A DNA stretch of 34,573 nt from Candidatus Omnitrophota bacterium (GTDB taxonomy: Bacteria > Omnitrophota > Gorgyraeia > Zapsychrales > JANLHA01), in NCBI GenBank assembly GCA_017995055.1, contig JAGOJP010000009.1:1-34573 (forward strand). The letters run 5' to 3'. Numbering within the stretch: the stretch's first letter is position 1; each line of letters begins with the position of its first letter. Under the pieces are notes generated by a model. The model saw only the letters and a program-made list of their open reading frames with translations. It did not search any database and was not told the origin of the DNA. The position numbers and the translations under genes are program-made. Below are positions 15,908-24,569 of this stretch, one piece after another.

Positions 15908-16588
15908 TTAAGATTTCGCCCACAATTTCCTGGGAATGCCGATATCCGCCACAATCACCCGCCCGGTCCACGGGGCCGTTGCTTTGTTTAAAAAAGCTTT
16001 TTTTAAAACACAGAAAGTCACTGTTTCCCAGGCCCGAACACACGCGCCGTAAACAGCCCCCGTTGTCCCGTCCAGCCCGGAAGGGATGTCGACCGCAAGC
16101 ACCCTGGGGCGCGCCTCATTCAGCGCGGCAATAACCTGGGCGTAAACCCCGCCGACAGTCCGGTTTAACCCGACTCCAAAAATAGCATCAACAATAAGAT
16201 CCGCGCTTTGGATGTTTCTTCTAAAACCCGCCGTGACGCCCCGTATTTCCTTTCCTCCATACCCACAATTTTTTAAAACCCGGTAATACACGGCCGCGTC
16301 GTTTTTCAACCGTCCGACTTCCCCGACGACAAACAGGCTGACCTCGACCCCGGCGTTGCTTAAATGACGGGCGGCCACAAACCCGTCACCCCCATTATTC
16401 CCAAGGCCACAAACAACCGCGACCCGCGGAGAGGAAACGGATTTAAGCAGTCGCAGCGCCTCGGCGGCAACCGCCCTCCCCGCATTTTCCATTAAGGCTA
16501 ACGACGGAACGCCATAGCGTTCAATCGCCCTGCGATCCAGCGCCTGAACCTGCCGGACAGTGAACGCCCCGATCTCCCCAGACTTCAT
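15908..16588 (-). CDS. nnrE: NAD(P)H-hydrate epimerase (stand-alone YjeF_N domain)
   Basis: Epimerises the R form of hydrated NAD(P)H so that the dehydratase can repair it. The 226-aa protein is the N-terminal YjeF domain alone: LMENAGRAVAAEALR, GLGNNGGDGFVAARHL (Rossmann-like nucleotide site), DAIFGVGLNRTVGG, and AVDIPSGLDGTTGAV with the catalytic Asp region. The C-terminal ADP/ATP-dependent dehydratase half of bifunctional Nnr is absent from the gene and from the neighbourhood, so it should be encoded elsewhere. AGGGGAG ribosome-binding site; first gene of nnrE-nth-mgtE behind a promoter at 16673-16701. Confidence 0.94.
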   Translation of the reverse strand: MKSGEIGAFTVRQVQALDRRAIERYGVPSLALMENAGRAVAAEALRLLKSVSSPRVAVVCGLGNNGGDGFVAARHLSNAGVEVSLFVVGEVGRLKNDAAVYYRVLKNCGYGGKEIRGVTAGFRRNIQSADLIVDAIFGVGLNRTVGGVYAQVIAALNEARPRVLAVDIPSGLDGTTGAVYGACVRAWETVTFCVLKKAFLNKATAPWTGRVIVADIGIPRKLWAKS

Positions 16589-16672
16589 CTCGGCACTCCC
16601 CTAAAATTCTCTTTTAAAAACAGGAATACGGTTCTTTCCCCTGCAGACATCACGCACTTATAAATTTAAAAG

Positions 16673-16701
16673 GATATAACCTGAACGAGCGGGACATTCA
16701 A
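16673..16701 (-). promoter_or_regulatory. Promoter of nnrE-nth-mgtE
   Basis: Minus-strand TTGAAT (16696-16701) and TATATC (16673-16678), spacer exactly 17 bp, about 85 bp upstream of the nnrE ATG. Four of six matches in each box. The rest of the 195-bp spacer is AT-rich and holds no gene. Confidence 0.5.
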
Positions 16702-16783
16702 AAAATATATAGGTTCAGTATAAGCCAAAGACCGGCCATTGGAAAGGAAAATTCATAAATTTCCGTCTAAAATCCGGAATTTC

Positions 16784-17752
16784 TCAAAAATTTTCACAAT
16801 ATCCCATCTCCACCAGCAGGGAACTATCTTCACGCCAGTTACGCTTGCTTTTCACAAAGAGCTCCAGGAAAACCTTGCCGTCCATCAAATCCTCCAATTC
16901 CTGGCGGGCCAGAGTCCCCACTTCTTTAAGGATCTTCCCGTTTTTCCCTATGACGATATTTTTTTGGGAATCCCTCTCCACCAGAATCTGCGCCCGGATA
17001 TGCATCACCTTGTGCCGCTTGGGCTCCATATCTTCGATCAAAACGGCCAGGGAATGAGGGACTTCCTGCCGCATGATCTGAAAAAATTTTTCCCGGATAA
17101 TGTCCGCGACAGCCATGCGCTGCGGGACATCGCAGACCACGTCCTCGGGATAAAGCGCAGGCCCGGGAGGCAGGACGTCAAAAAGCGTATCCAGCAGTTT
17201 CGGCGTGTTCATGCCGGTCTTGCCCGAAAGCGGCAAAATCACGAAACGGTCCATTTGAGTGACGGGCGTCCCCGTGACCTTCTCCCACAAGGAGATATAT
17301 TCCGGGATAAACTTATCCGTCACGTCAACCTTATTTAATCCCAAAACCACCGGGACTTTCCGCAGGGCCAATTTCTGAACAATGGTTTCCTCCTCGGGCC
17401 CGACAGGATCGCCGCAATCCACCAGATGAATGACGCCGTCCGTTTCCAGCGGCGTTCCCAAGGCGGCCTTATTCATAAACTGATCCAGCTTATCCCGGTT
17501 TTTATGAATCCCGGGCGTATCAATAAAAATAATCTGGCCCCGGGCTTCAGTATAAATACCGCGGACCTGATTCCGCGTCGTCTGCGGAACGTTGGAAACG
17601 ATAGCCACCTTCTCCCCCACGATGTGATTCAGCAAGGTGGACTTCCCCACATTCGGCCGGCCTACGATCGACACGGTCCCGCAACGGGACAGCGGAGGCA
17701 AAGGCCCTGGTGATCCCGCCGGTGACTCTTCTTTTTTTGCTTTACGTCCCAT
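16784..17752 (-). CDS. era: GTPase Era
   Basis: Essential GTPase for 30S assembly and 16S rRNA 3'-end maturation. 322 aa, with a slightly longer N-terminal lead (about 20 residues, MGRKAKKEESPAGSPG). G1 GRPNVGKSTLLN, G2 region PQTTRNQVRG, G3 DTPGIH, G4 NKVD. The C-terminal KH domain follows with SQKNIVIGKNGKILKEVG (GxxG loop) and FLELFVKSKRNWRED. The first 11 bp overlap the 3' end of the SemiSWEET-like gene, indicating translational coupling in the kinase-SemiSWEET-era operon. Confidence 0.97.
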   Translation of the reverse strand: MGRKAKKEESPAGSPGPLPPLSRCGTVSIVGRPNVGKSTLLNHIVGEKVAIVSNVPQTTRNQVRGIYTEARGQIIFIDTPGIHKNRDKLDQFMNKAALGTPLETDGVIHLVDCGDPVGPEEETIVQKLALRKVPVVLGLNKVDVTDKFIPEYISLWEKVTGTPVTQMDRFVILPLSGKTGMNTPKLLDTLFDVLPPGPALYPEDVVCDVPQRMAVADIIREKFFQIMRQEVPHSLAVLIEDMEPKRHKVMHIRAQILVERDSQKNIVIGKNGKILKEVGTLARQELEDLMDGKVFLELFVKSKRNWREDSSLLVEMGYCENF

Positions 17753-18011
17753 GTCTGTATTTGAGCGTCACAATAACGACGCAAGTAAACAACACAAAAT
17801 TGATAATGTTAAATGTCCTCCAGACAATATCCGCGGAACGGAATCCGGAGGGCGCCATGACAACGATGCACACCCAAACCCCCAGCGCCCAGGCCAGACT
17901 GATGTCCCTGGACGACTGGCGGCGGATAATTTTCAATATCAACGGAATATTCCATAACGGCAACGCCACCGCCGCCACCAATCCCACTTTTTCAACAAAA
18001 CCCAATTCCAT
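17742..18011 (-). CDS. SemiSWEET / PQ-loop-like small membrane protein
   Basis: 89-aa protein with three hydrophobic helices (about residues 5-25, 40-55, 64-84), the layout of bacterial SemiSWEET sugar transporters, which work as dimers. The loop after helix 1 (KIIRRQSSRDISLAWALGVW) matches the 'KSS..IS' loop of the family, and NIINFVLF near the end matches the conserved Asn helix. The eponymous Pro-Gln is not exact (LPLWNIP). Strong GGAGGGGGG ribosome-binding site. It is sandwiched between a PfkB-type kinase and era, overlapping era by 11 bp; transport of a small sugar or nucleoside to the kinase is a reasonable but untested idea. Confidence 0.75.
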   Translation of the reverse strand: MELGFVEKVGLVAAVALPLWNIPLILKIIRRQSSRDISLAWALGVWVCIVVMAPSGFRSADIVWRTFNIINFVLFTCVVIVTLKYRHGT

Positions 18012-18042
18012 AAAGCCCCCCTCCTGCCGGTCTGATGGCCCC

Positions 18043-18951
18043 CTACACCCCGGGATCCGCGAACTTCACAAACGTCCGCATGCGCTGATGAACGGTGGAC
18101 ATGGTTAACGGCGCGGTTTTGGCCATCCCGAAACCTTCCACGTTAAAAGAAGCAATGGTGGTCGCGTAAATAACCGCTTTCTTGAGGGTGTTCTCATTGA
18201 TCTTCCGGGCCTTGCATAAATACCCCATCAGACCGCCGGCGAACGTGTCCCCGGCGCCCGTCGGATCCACCACGCGGTCAACCGGATAGGCCGGGAAGGA
18301 AAACATAAAATTATCGCAGTAAAACAACACGCCATGTTCCCCTTTCTTCACGACAATCAGTTCCGGCCCCAGCTTCCGCAAAGAGCGGGCCGCCTGAATC
18401 AGATTCGTCTGGCCGCTGATCGCCCGGGCCTCCCCATCGTTGGCGACAAAAAGGTTGACCTTTTTCATCAGGGCTTTTAAAGACGCCAGTTTGTGGGTGA
18501 TCCAGAGGTTCATGCTGTCCAATCCCACCAGGCCGGGATTGCTCATGGCTTTTAAAAGGCTCCCTTGAATATCCGGATCGATGTTGGCTAAAAACACGTT
18601 CTGGATCGAGCGCTGATGCGCGGCCACGGCCGGCTGAAACCCCGTCAGGACTCCCAATTCGGTCGCCAGAGTCAGGGCGGAATTCAGGTCTTCCTTTTTA
18701 TACTCCCCCTCCCAGCGGAAACTTTTTCCATCCCCGGTTTGGAGGGACGTGAGATCTATGCCCTTGTTGCGCAGAAACTGGATATGCCGTTTAGGAAAAT
18801 CCCGGCCAATAATCGCGGCCAGATGCACATCCGTAAAAAGCCGCGCGCTCATGGCAAAATGAGCCGCAGACCCGCCTAATAAATCTTTTTTCACCCCCGC
18901 CGGAGTTTTAATATTATCCAGCGCCACCGTGCCTAGAACCAGAAGGCTCAT
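18043..18951 (-). CDS. PfkB-family carbohydrate/nucleoside kinase
   Basis: Ribokinase-fold kinase of 302 aa. It opens LLVLGTVALDNIKTPAG, has the N-terminal glycine motif LLGGSAAHFAMSARLF and the C-terminal signature DRVVDPTGAGDTFAGG, with the catalytic Asp in GAGDTFAGG and the anion hole before it. The substrate is not clear; the family includes ribokinase, adenosine kinase and sugar kinases. GGAG ribosome-binding site and a promoter with perfect -10 at 19029-19056. First gene of a probable operon with the SemiSWEET-like gene and era. Confidence 0.88.
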   Translation of the reverse strand: MSLLVLGTVALDNIKTPAGVKKDLLGGSAAHFAMSARLFTDVHLAAIIGRDFPKRHIQFLRNKGIDLTSLQTGDGKSFRWEGEYKKEDLNSALTLATELGVLTGFQPAVAAHQRSIQNVFLANIDPDIQGSLLKAMSNPGLVGLDSMNLWITHKLASLKALMKKVNLFVANDGEARAISGQTNLIQAARSLRKLGPELIVVKKGEHGVLFYCDNFMFSFPAYPVDRVVDPTGAGDTFAGGLMGYLCKARKINENTLKKAVIYATTIASFNVEGFGMAKTAPLTMSTVHQRMRTFVKFADPGV

Positions 18952-19028
18952 AAACCAACTCCTTATGCCGTAGAATGTTTTATCTTGGATTTAAAGACCT
19001 GCCGCTGCTCAGGATTTTGAACGGGAGT

Positions 19029-19056
19029 ATTATAACAGGCGGACATAATTTTGCAA
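19029..19056 (-). promoter_or_regulatory. Promoter of the kinase-SemiSWEET-era operon
   Basis: Minus-strand TTGCAA (19051-19056) and perfect TATAAT (19029-19034), spacer 16 bp, about 78 bp upstream of the kinase ATG. A short GC-rich stem-loop at the end of the EAL gene transcript runs into the -35 box. Confidence 0.65.
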
Positions 19057-19084
19057 CAGAAGGCTGCTGCGGGGACAATGACCG

Positions 19085-20221
19085 TCACGCCCCCCCCGCC
19101 ATGCCGGGGATATCCAAAGCAGGGTTAGGCCGGGCCAGAAAATATCCCTGCCCGGCATCCACGCCCAGGAACTGGACCTGGCTCATTTCTGTTTCCGTCT
19201 CGATCCCTTCCGCGATAGTCATCATGCCATTTTTAGAGGAGAACTGGATAACCGCTTCAACGATATCCTGCTTCAAGAGATCTTTTTCAATGGAACGCAC
19301 AAGCGAGGCGTCGATCTTCAGGAAATCGGGTTTAATTTCAGCGACCATATTCAAACTGGCATAACCGCACCCGACGTCATCCACCGCAATCTGAATATCC
19401 ATATCCTTAAACTCGCTCAACTTATTATAAAAATAGCCGTAATCATTAATCGCGATCCGCTCTGTCAGCTCCATGACGATGTTCCGGGGGTCGATTCCGG
19501 CCTGTTTCAGGACATCCCGTTTAAACTCCCCGCACTCGATCAGATAAGGGCTGCAGTTCAAGAAAAGGTTTTCAGCGCGGCCGGATTGTTTCCACTGGGC
19601 AAAGGCCTTTTTCCAGCAATGCATTTCCAACTCAAAATATTTTCCGCAGGATAGCGCCAGTTTAAAAAGGAATTCCGGATTATTCAGCCGGCTGTTCTGC
19701 GGGGGACGGCTCAGGACCTCAAACCCGATCGGCTGACGGGAGCGGAAAAGAAAAATGGGCTGAAAAAAAATCGTGATCAGATCCTCGCGCATGATTTTAT
19801 CCAGCTCCGCGATCAAGGATTCCCGCTCTTCTTCAAGCTGCTCCGCGAAACGCACACGCCTGAGAATAACGTCAACCCGGGCCACCAGTTCGGCCGGGAG
19901 AAACGGCTTGGTGATATAATCGTCAGCACCGACGTACAGCCCCTGGAGTTTATCCTGGCTCGAGTCACGGCCGCTGACGATAATAATCGGGATGCCCCGG
20001 AACCGTTTATCCCCCCTGACCATCCGGCAGATATCCAGCCCCTCCATATCAGGAAGATTACGGTCAAGCAGAATAATATCCGGATGCATCTTGATCATTT
20101 CAACCGCCTCTTCTCCGGTCCGGGCCAGATCCACATCAAATTTGCGGTCCTTGAACAATTCGCTCACCAGCACTCCGATATTAATATCATCTTCCACGAT
20201 CAGGATACGGCGATGAAACAT
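19085..20221 (-). CDS. Response regulator with REC and EAL domains
   Basis: Predicted phosphorylation-controlled c-di-GMP phosphodiesterase, 378 aa. REC domain (residues ~3-120): acidic pair VEDD, phospho-Asp in DIILLDRNLPDMEG, switch Ser in IIVSGRDS, Lys in ITKPFLPAEL. A short helical linker follows, then an EAL domain (~150-372). Its signature reads GFEVLSR (EVL, not EAL). Other active-site pieces are present: LNCSPYLIE (Asn), MELTER, VDDVGCGYASL (DDxG), FLKID, AEGIE and GQGYFLARP. So catalysis looks possible despite the signature change. No histidine kinase is adjacent. It may set c-di-GMP seen by the PilZ proteins at 3.7-4.5 kb. Confidence 0.92.
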   Translation of the reverse strand: MFHRRILIVEDDINIGVLVSELFKDRKFDVDLARTGEEAVEMIKMHPDIILLDRNLPDMEGLDICRMVRGDKRFRGIPIIIVSGRDSSQDKLQGLYVGADDYITKPFLPAELVARVDVILRRVRFAEQLEEERESLIAELDKIMREDLITIFFQPIFLFRSRQPIGFEVLSRPPQNSRLNNPEFLFKLALSCGKYFELEMHCWKKAFAQWKQSGRAENLFLNCSPYLIECGEFKRDVLKQAGIDPRNIVMELTERIAINDYGYFYNKLSEFKDMDIQIAVDDVGCGYASLNMVAEIKPDFLKIDASLVRSIEKDLLKQDIVEAVIQFSSKNGMMTIAEGIETETEMSQVQFLGVDAGQGYFLARPNPALDIPGMAGGA

Positions 20222-20400
20222 ATGCGCCTCCTTTTGAGCAGCGTCTCTATCTTAAACTTTTCTTCCCCGGATAAGTGCCTGACAAAGGGCTAAAAAACCA
20301 TAAGACATTCCGCCCGCTATCCGGTCAGATCAAAAGCCATTGGCCCTTGCCCTATTGTACCCTGTTTCTTTTCCGGGAAAAAGCACGGAATGACACATTT

Positions 20401-20820
20401 TTATTCCCCGATCACCTTAATTAAAACTCGTTTGCGCCGGTGGCCGTCAAATTCTCCATAAAAAATCTGCTCCCACGGACCGAAATCCAGCTTTCCTTGC
20501 GTGACCGCCACAACGACCTCCCTGCCCATAACCTGCCGTTTAAGATGGGCGTCCCCGTTATCTTCCCCGGTCCGGTTGTGCCGATAATGAGAAACCGGTT
20601 CATGCGGGGCCAGCCGTTCCAGCCACTCATCATAATCCTGCAGCAAGCCGGGCTCATCATCATTCATATAAACACTGGCGGTGATATGCATGGCATTCAC
20701 CAGGCACAGACCTTCTTTAATGCCACTCTTATCAACCGCTAATTGGACTTTATCAGTAATGTTAAGGTAAGCCCGCCGGGAGTTGACATTAAACCACAGT
20801 TCTTCTCGATAACTTTTCAT
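20401..20820 (-). CDS. YjbQ (UPF0047) family protein
   Basis: 139-aa protein of the secondary-thiamine-phosphate-synthase-like YjbQ family. Motifs seen: [20 protein letters not shown] (His and Asp/Glu of the metal-like site), [19 protein letters not shown], and the C-terminal [18 protein letters not shown] typical of the family. E. coli YjbQ can weakly replace thiamine phosphate synthase; the natural role is not known. I start at the ATG at 20820, which has GGAGGTG in front and gives the usual length; the frame stays open to 20889. Its neighbours do not suggest a pathway. Confidence 0.9.
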   Translation of the reverse strand: MKSYREELWFNVNSRRAYLNITDKVQLAVDKSGIKEGLCLVNAMHITASVYMNDDEPGLLQDYDEWLERLAPHEPVSHYRHNRTGEDNGDAHLKRQVMGREVVVAVTQGKLDFGPWEQIFYGEFDGHRRKRVLIKVIGE

Positions 20821-20898
20821 AAGACACACCTCCAGGTTACATCGTCCCGCAAAAGGCATCTCACAGATCAACACTTCTTGCGAAGGCACGTCATGATT

Positions 20899-21426
20899 TC
20901 AGGATCCGTCCCCTTCCCGTTTTTTAGGGATAAAATGAGGCGGGCACATAAAACGGAACACTCCGGCGATTCTTTGGGCTTCTTCCAGTTTAGCCTGGTT
21001 TTCAGCACGCATTGTTGCCAGCTTACCCCCGAAGACATCCGCGAAATACGCCTGGGCCGCTTTTTTCCTGTCGTCCTCTGTGGCGTATTCTTGGCGGAGC
21101 CTCCCCAATTCCCCATAATCGAGCCAGATGCCGCCGCAGGCGCCGCACTCGTCAATCTCCACGTTCCTTTGGACGCTGAAAAAATGTTTCATCATTTTTA
21201 TGCCTTCGCATTTCGGGCATGCTTTTATCTGGGACGCATCCCTCTTAATATTTTTATCCCGGGGAATATCCAAAAGCGCTTCGCCCGCCGCTTCCTGCTG
21301 CTCATCCACCTTACGCAATTCAAAGTTATCAAACCAGATTCCCCCACACCCTCCCTTGCACACGTCGACCGTGAGGTCCTTCACGGCCATTTTTTGCAGT
21401 TCTCGATTACATGCCGGGCATTTCAT
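20899..21426 (-). CDS. Protein with two zf-TFIIB-type zinc ribbons
   Basis: 175-aa cytosolic protein. It carries two copies of the pattern CPxC...(V/I)D(V/E)CxxC(G)GIWxDxxEL: residues 3-37 (MKCPACNREL, then VDVCKGGCGGIWFDNFEL) and about 69-106 (KACPKCEG, then IDECGACGGIWLDYGEL). The C-terminal third is charged and helical, followed by MCPPHFIPKKREGDGS. Proteins with this ribbon are common in bacteria, mostly without known role; metal binding is very likely. AAAGGAG ribosome-binding site. The 412-bp spacer upstream (21427-21838) holds only a doubtful short ORF. Confidence 0.88.
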   Translation of the reverse strand: MKCPACNRELQKMAVKDLTVDVCKGGCGGIWFDNFELRKVDEQQEAAGEALLDIPRDKNIKRDASQIKACPKCEGIKMMKHFFSVQRNVEIDECGACGGIWLDYGELGRLRQEYATEDDRKKAAQAYFADVFGGKLATMRAENQAKLEEAQRIAGVFRFMCPPHFIPKKREGDGS

Positions 21427-21626
21427 GAAAACTCCTTTCTGGATAGGCTGCTTTTCCTCGTTCTGCGGGCCACACGCGGCCGTTTGTCCCTTCCCGGGCC
21501 TCTTGCCGGACAGCCGCTTTTATAATATGAAATCCGTGGAAAGGAAAGAAGAATTTCTATCCGTCACAATAGACGTTATGATCTTTTTATTTACGTCGCT
21601 GTCTTAAGCCGCAACCAGCGTAATTT

Positions 21627-21842
21627 TCAGGGCATCAGACACCGATACAGTGCCCTCGGCCGAATCCTTCCTGCCCGTGAACGGGAATATATCCGGGCCG
21701 TGAGGAACATTCCCGCGTGCCTGATCCGGTCTTCGACTTCTTGATCATACCACAACAGAAGTATTCCCGTTGTTCCGTGAGCGAACCGAGGCGCCACTTT
21801 TCCGGGATAATCTCTTCCATTCAAAAACGGATAAAAAATCAT
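21627..21842 (-). CDS. Doubtful 71-aa ORF coupled to the ankyrin gene
   Basis: The ATG overlaps the ankyrin gene stop in an ATGA arrangement, which favours translational coupling. The product (MIFYPFLNGRDYPGKV..., ILLLWYDQEVEDRIRHAG) matches nothing I know, is Arg-rich at the end and competes with another open frame (21635-21820). No Shine-Dalgarno. The rest of the spacer, 21427-21626, shows nothing recognisable. Confidence 0.25.
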   Translation of the reverse strand: MIFYPFLNGRDYPGKVAPRFAHGTTGILLLWYDQEVEDRIRHAGMFLTARIYSRSRAGRIRPRALYRCLMP

Positions 21843-23932
21843 CCATACCACTCCAAGGCTGTCTTCAACGCCCCTCCGCACCCGAGAGCATTCCCGAAAT
21901 CAATCGTGAGCCAAAGCAACGTGTATGTCCCCGCCGCTAAATTCGCACGGGCACTCGCGTCCTTGTTGACGCGCGAAACATACAGGCAGGCCAGCTCCCG
22001 GACCTTGTGCGTATCAATCAGCCCGGAGCTGGAAGGAAACCGCAAGTTCATTTTCTGCCAGGCCCGCTTTAAAGCGGACAGTTCGTTTACGCACGCCGAA
22101 TTCCAGATATCCTTCTCCCCGGGAAGCAGCGCCTCGAAGGCTTCCGACAAACACATCCCCACTTTCGCCAGGACAGCCACCTTACTTCCTTCCAGCCGTT
22201 CCCCTATGACAAAAAGTTGATCAAGGTGCAGCACCTCTCTCGCATGCCGCGCGAAATCCTGGTATAAAGTGCCCTCTATCTTCTCTTCCTGTCCCGAGGC
22301 AGAAGCATGTTCCGCCAAATACTTCAAGGCCAGGGCCGCCTCGTTTTTCGTTTTGGGATCCCTCGCGCATTGGCTTATGTATGTGGCGAGCGCGACGGGG
22401 GTATGACCGGAATCGCCGATGATGTCTCCGGAGGCGCCCTTCTCCAGCAGGATGCGTACAACGTCCGCGTTTAAAACGTGTTCGCTGTAACCATGCTCCA
22501 AAGCCATCACCAACGCTGTCTCTCCGGTCGTCGCCCGGCAATTCACATCAACCCCCTTGTCGATCATCATCTGAATGAGGTTGGCGTATCCGCGATGCGC
22601 CGCGTTATGAAACGCGTTGAATTGCGGTGCGCAATGCTCCAGGGCCGCGATATCGGCCTTCTGGACGATAGATTCGAGCTCCTGAACATTTCTCCAATCC
22701 GCATCTTTAAACGCATCGGTGCAGACGGTCTCATAAACCGCCCGTAATTCCTTTCCATCTTTCGTCAGAGACCAGGCGCGCCCTTCCTCCAAAGCCTCTA
22801 CGATCCTCCAGAAATTATTCAAGGTTTCCTTATACCGGTAATCCGTGCCGTTCTCCCGCGCCAGTTGAAAAGCACTCCGGCCCTCACTGTCCTTGACATG
22901 AGGATCGGCGCCGGCCCGCAACAAACGGATGACCGCCTCGGCGTTTACGCGAGACGCGGCCATTAAAAGCGGCGAGGCATAATGATGGCTCCACAGTTCT
23001 TCGTACCCCTGGGCATTGACATCAGCGCCCGCCGCTATCAAGGCGTCCAGGATTTCCAGGAAAGCGGCATCACTGCCCCGGCAATCCTCGGTGAGGGCCA
23101 GGGCGGCCCGCTGCAGAGGATAATTTCCCTCAACATCCAAAGAATTCACATTCGCGCCGCTGGCGATACATTCCCGGACAGCCGCCGCATCGGCTTTCCT
23201 GACCGCTTGATGGAGCGCCGCGTTCAATTTTTCCTTGGGGTCTTCAACGAGCAGGTCTGCGGCCGGCGCCCAACGCGCTTTCCTGGCCAAATCATAGGGA
23301 GTCGCTCCGGACTTGGTTTTGGCCCGCCTGTCAGCGCCGTTCTGCAAAAAAATTTCGATAACAGCAGCGGCCTCACGCGTTTCTTGGACAGCTTTATGTA
23401 AAGGGCGGAATCCGTCTTTATCTTCCGCCTCAAGGTCAGCCCCGTGAGCCAACAGGCATCGCACCGAAGATAGACGGCCAAAAACCGCCGCCCAATGTAA
23501 TGGCCGCACTTTTTCAAAGTCCTCGGCTTCCACATCAGCCCCCTTCTCCACTAAATATTCAACCATCGGGGCATGACCTTTCAACAGGGCGTGGTGAAGG
23601 GGCGTACGCCCATACATGTCTTTTATGTTCTTATCCGCGCCCTTTTCCAGAAGGACTTTAACCTCTTCCAGGTTCCCGCCCTCGACCGCCTCCAGGAACT
23701 TTTCCACCGCGCCGCAAACAGTGCAGCGTGATCCCTTCCATTGATGCCCGCGCGTTTTGCCGCAAACCTCGCACGCGCATCCCCTCCAAGCATGGCCGTC
23801 ATCCCTTGTTTTACCGCATTGGGAGCACCGGCAACCGGCCCACGGGTGAGCCTTTTTCCGGGTGACTCCGCATCGGGAACATTGTTCGCAATCTGAGGCC
23901 CAGTCATGACCAAACAGACATTTTAAACTCAT
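21839..23932 (-). CDS. Ankyrin-repeat protein with N-terminal zinc-ribbon-like repeats
   Basis: 697-aa protein. Residues 1-75 hold a tandem Cys/His/Trp repeat HxWxGCxCxxCGKTR (units at about 29-46, 47-62, 63-75, with a diverged one at 9-28). Cys pairs at 15/18, 36/39, 54/57 and 70/73 alternate with His at 9, 29, 47 and 63, so metal binding is likely. Then come ankyrin repeats (for example GADKNIKDMYGRTPLHHAL, GADVEAEDFEKVRPLHWAA, GADVNAQGYEE, KGVDVNCRATTGETALVMAL) in blocks at about 78-250, 260-370 and 440-530. A helical C-terminus (~540-697) has no repeats. No signal peptide or membrane helix. I start at 23932 with GGAGAGAAGG in front, rather than at 24004. Likely a protein-protein interaction scaffold; partner unknown. 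Confidence 0.88.
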   Translation of the reverse strand: MSLKCLFGHDWASDCEQCSRCGVTRKKAHPWAGCRCSQCGKTRDDGHAWRGCACEVCGKTRGHQWKGSRCTVCGAVEKFLEAVEGGNLEEVKVLLEKGADKNIKDMYGRTPLHHALLKGHAPMVEYLVEKGADVEAEDFEKVRPLHWAAVFGRLSSVRCLLAHGADLEAEDKDGFRPLHKAVQETREAAAVIEIFLQNGADRRAKTKSGATPYDLARKARWAPAADLLVEDPKEKLNAALHQAVRKADAAAVRECIASGANVNSLDVEGNYPLQRAALALTEDCRGSDAAFLEILDALIAAGADVNAQGYEELWSHHYASPLLMAASRVNAEAVIRLLRAGADPHVKDSEGRSAFQLARENGTDYRYKETLNNFWRIVEALEEGRAWSLTKDGKELRAVYETVCTDAFKDADWRNVQELESIVQKADIAALEHCAPQFNAFHNAAHRGYANLIQMMIDKGVDVNCRATTGETALVMALEHGYSEHVLNADVVRILLEKGASGDIIGDSGHTPVALATYISQCARDPKTKNEAALALKYLAEHASASGQEEKIEGTLYQDFARHAREVLHLDQLFVIGERLEGSKVAVLAKVGMCLSEAFEALLPGEKDIWNSACVNELSALKRAWQKMNLRFPSSSGLIDTHKVRELACLYVSRVNKDASARANLAAGTYTLLWLTIDFGNALGCGGALKTALEWYG

Positions 23933-24016
23933 TCCTTCTCTCCTTTTTCCGTCTTGCGATGGACGGCATAAGAACAGCGGCCTTGGGGCCATCGCCTGAA
24001 ACAACTATATTCTGTA

Positions 24017-24538
24017 TCACCATTTCTTTAAATATTCCTCGATATCCTGCCGGTGCTGCGCCACGTAACGGCAGCTGGGCTCCTCCCCGCACCGCCGGCA
24101 TTTGAGGTCATAGGCGGAATTGAGGGCGCCACATCCCGGGCAGGCATATTTTCCCCTGACTTCCCGAAGCCACTGTTGATAGCCGGCACTCTTAATCCGC
24201 TGAAGATTATCCCAGAGCTCGATCCGGTGCGGCATGGCGGCCTGAAACTGCATCAGGTCATCGCAGGGATAGTCGTCGCATTCGCTGCAGAAGTCGATGC
24301 CCCGCTGCGCCGCGCAGGCGAACATCTTGCATTGTGCGCAGTAAGGCAGCCTTTTTCCCGACCGGCATCCATAACACCGGCTCTCTTCTTCCGACCAAGA
24401 AACTCGAGCCGCGAGCTTTTTAAGCCTTTCCGGTTCTTCCGTGGCGGCGATAAACCACGAGCACGCTTCACAGTAAAGGCCGCACACGGCAGCTCTTGTT
24501 TTATCCGGCTCATCCCTATTATTTTTTTCTCCCGGCAT
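24017..24538 (-). CDS. DUF3795 protein with C-terminal zinc ribbon
   Basis: 173-aa Cys-rich protein. The DUF3795 pattern is visible: AAVCGLYCEACSWF at the start, then CYGCRSG, YCAQCKMFACAAQRG and FCSECDDYPCDDL. The family usually ends after this; here a separate ribbon follows (YACPGCG...LKCRRCGEEPSC, about residues 130-158). Metal binding is likely; function of the family is unknown. GGAGG ribosome-binding site. 31 bp upstream of it lies another ribbon protein, so they probably share a transcript. Confidence 0.85.
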   Translation of the reverse strand: MPGEKNNRDEPDKTRAAVCGLYCEACSWFIAATEEPERLKKLAARVSWSEEESRCYGCRSGKRLPYCAQCKMFACAAQRGIDFCSECDDYPCDDLMQFQAAMPHRIELWDNLQRIKSAGYQQWLREVRGKYACPGCGALNSAYDLKCRRCGEEPSCRYVAQHRQDIEEYLKKW

Positions 24539-24569
24539 GGCGGCATCCCTCCTTGTTACGGGCCCATTG

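Noticed and set aside
18952-19084. GCAGCAG/CTGTTGC stem-loop after the EAL gene as a terminator
   Set aside because: Seven-base-pair stem but no T-run; it overlaps the kinase -35 box, so I do not call it.
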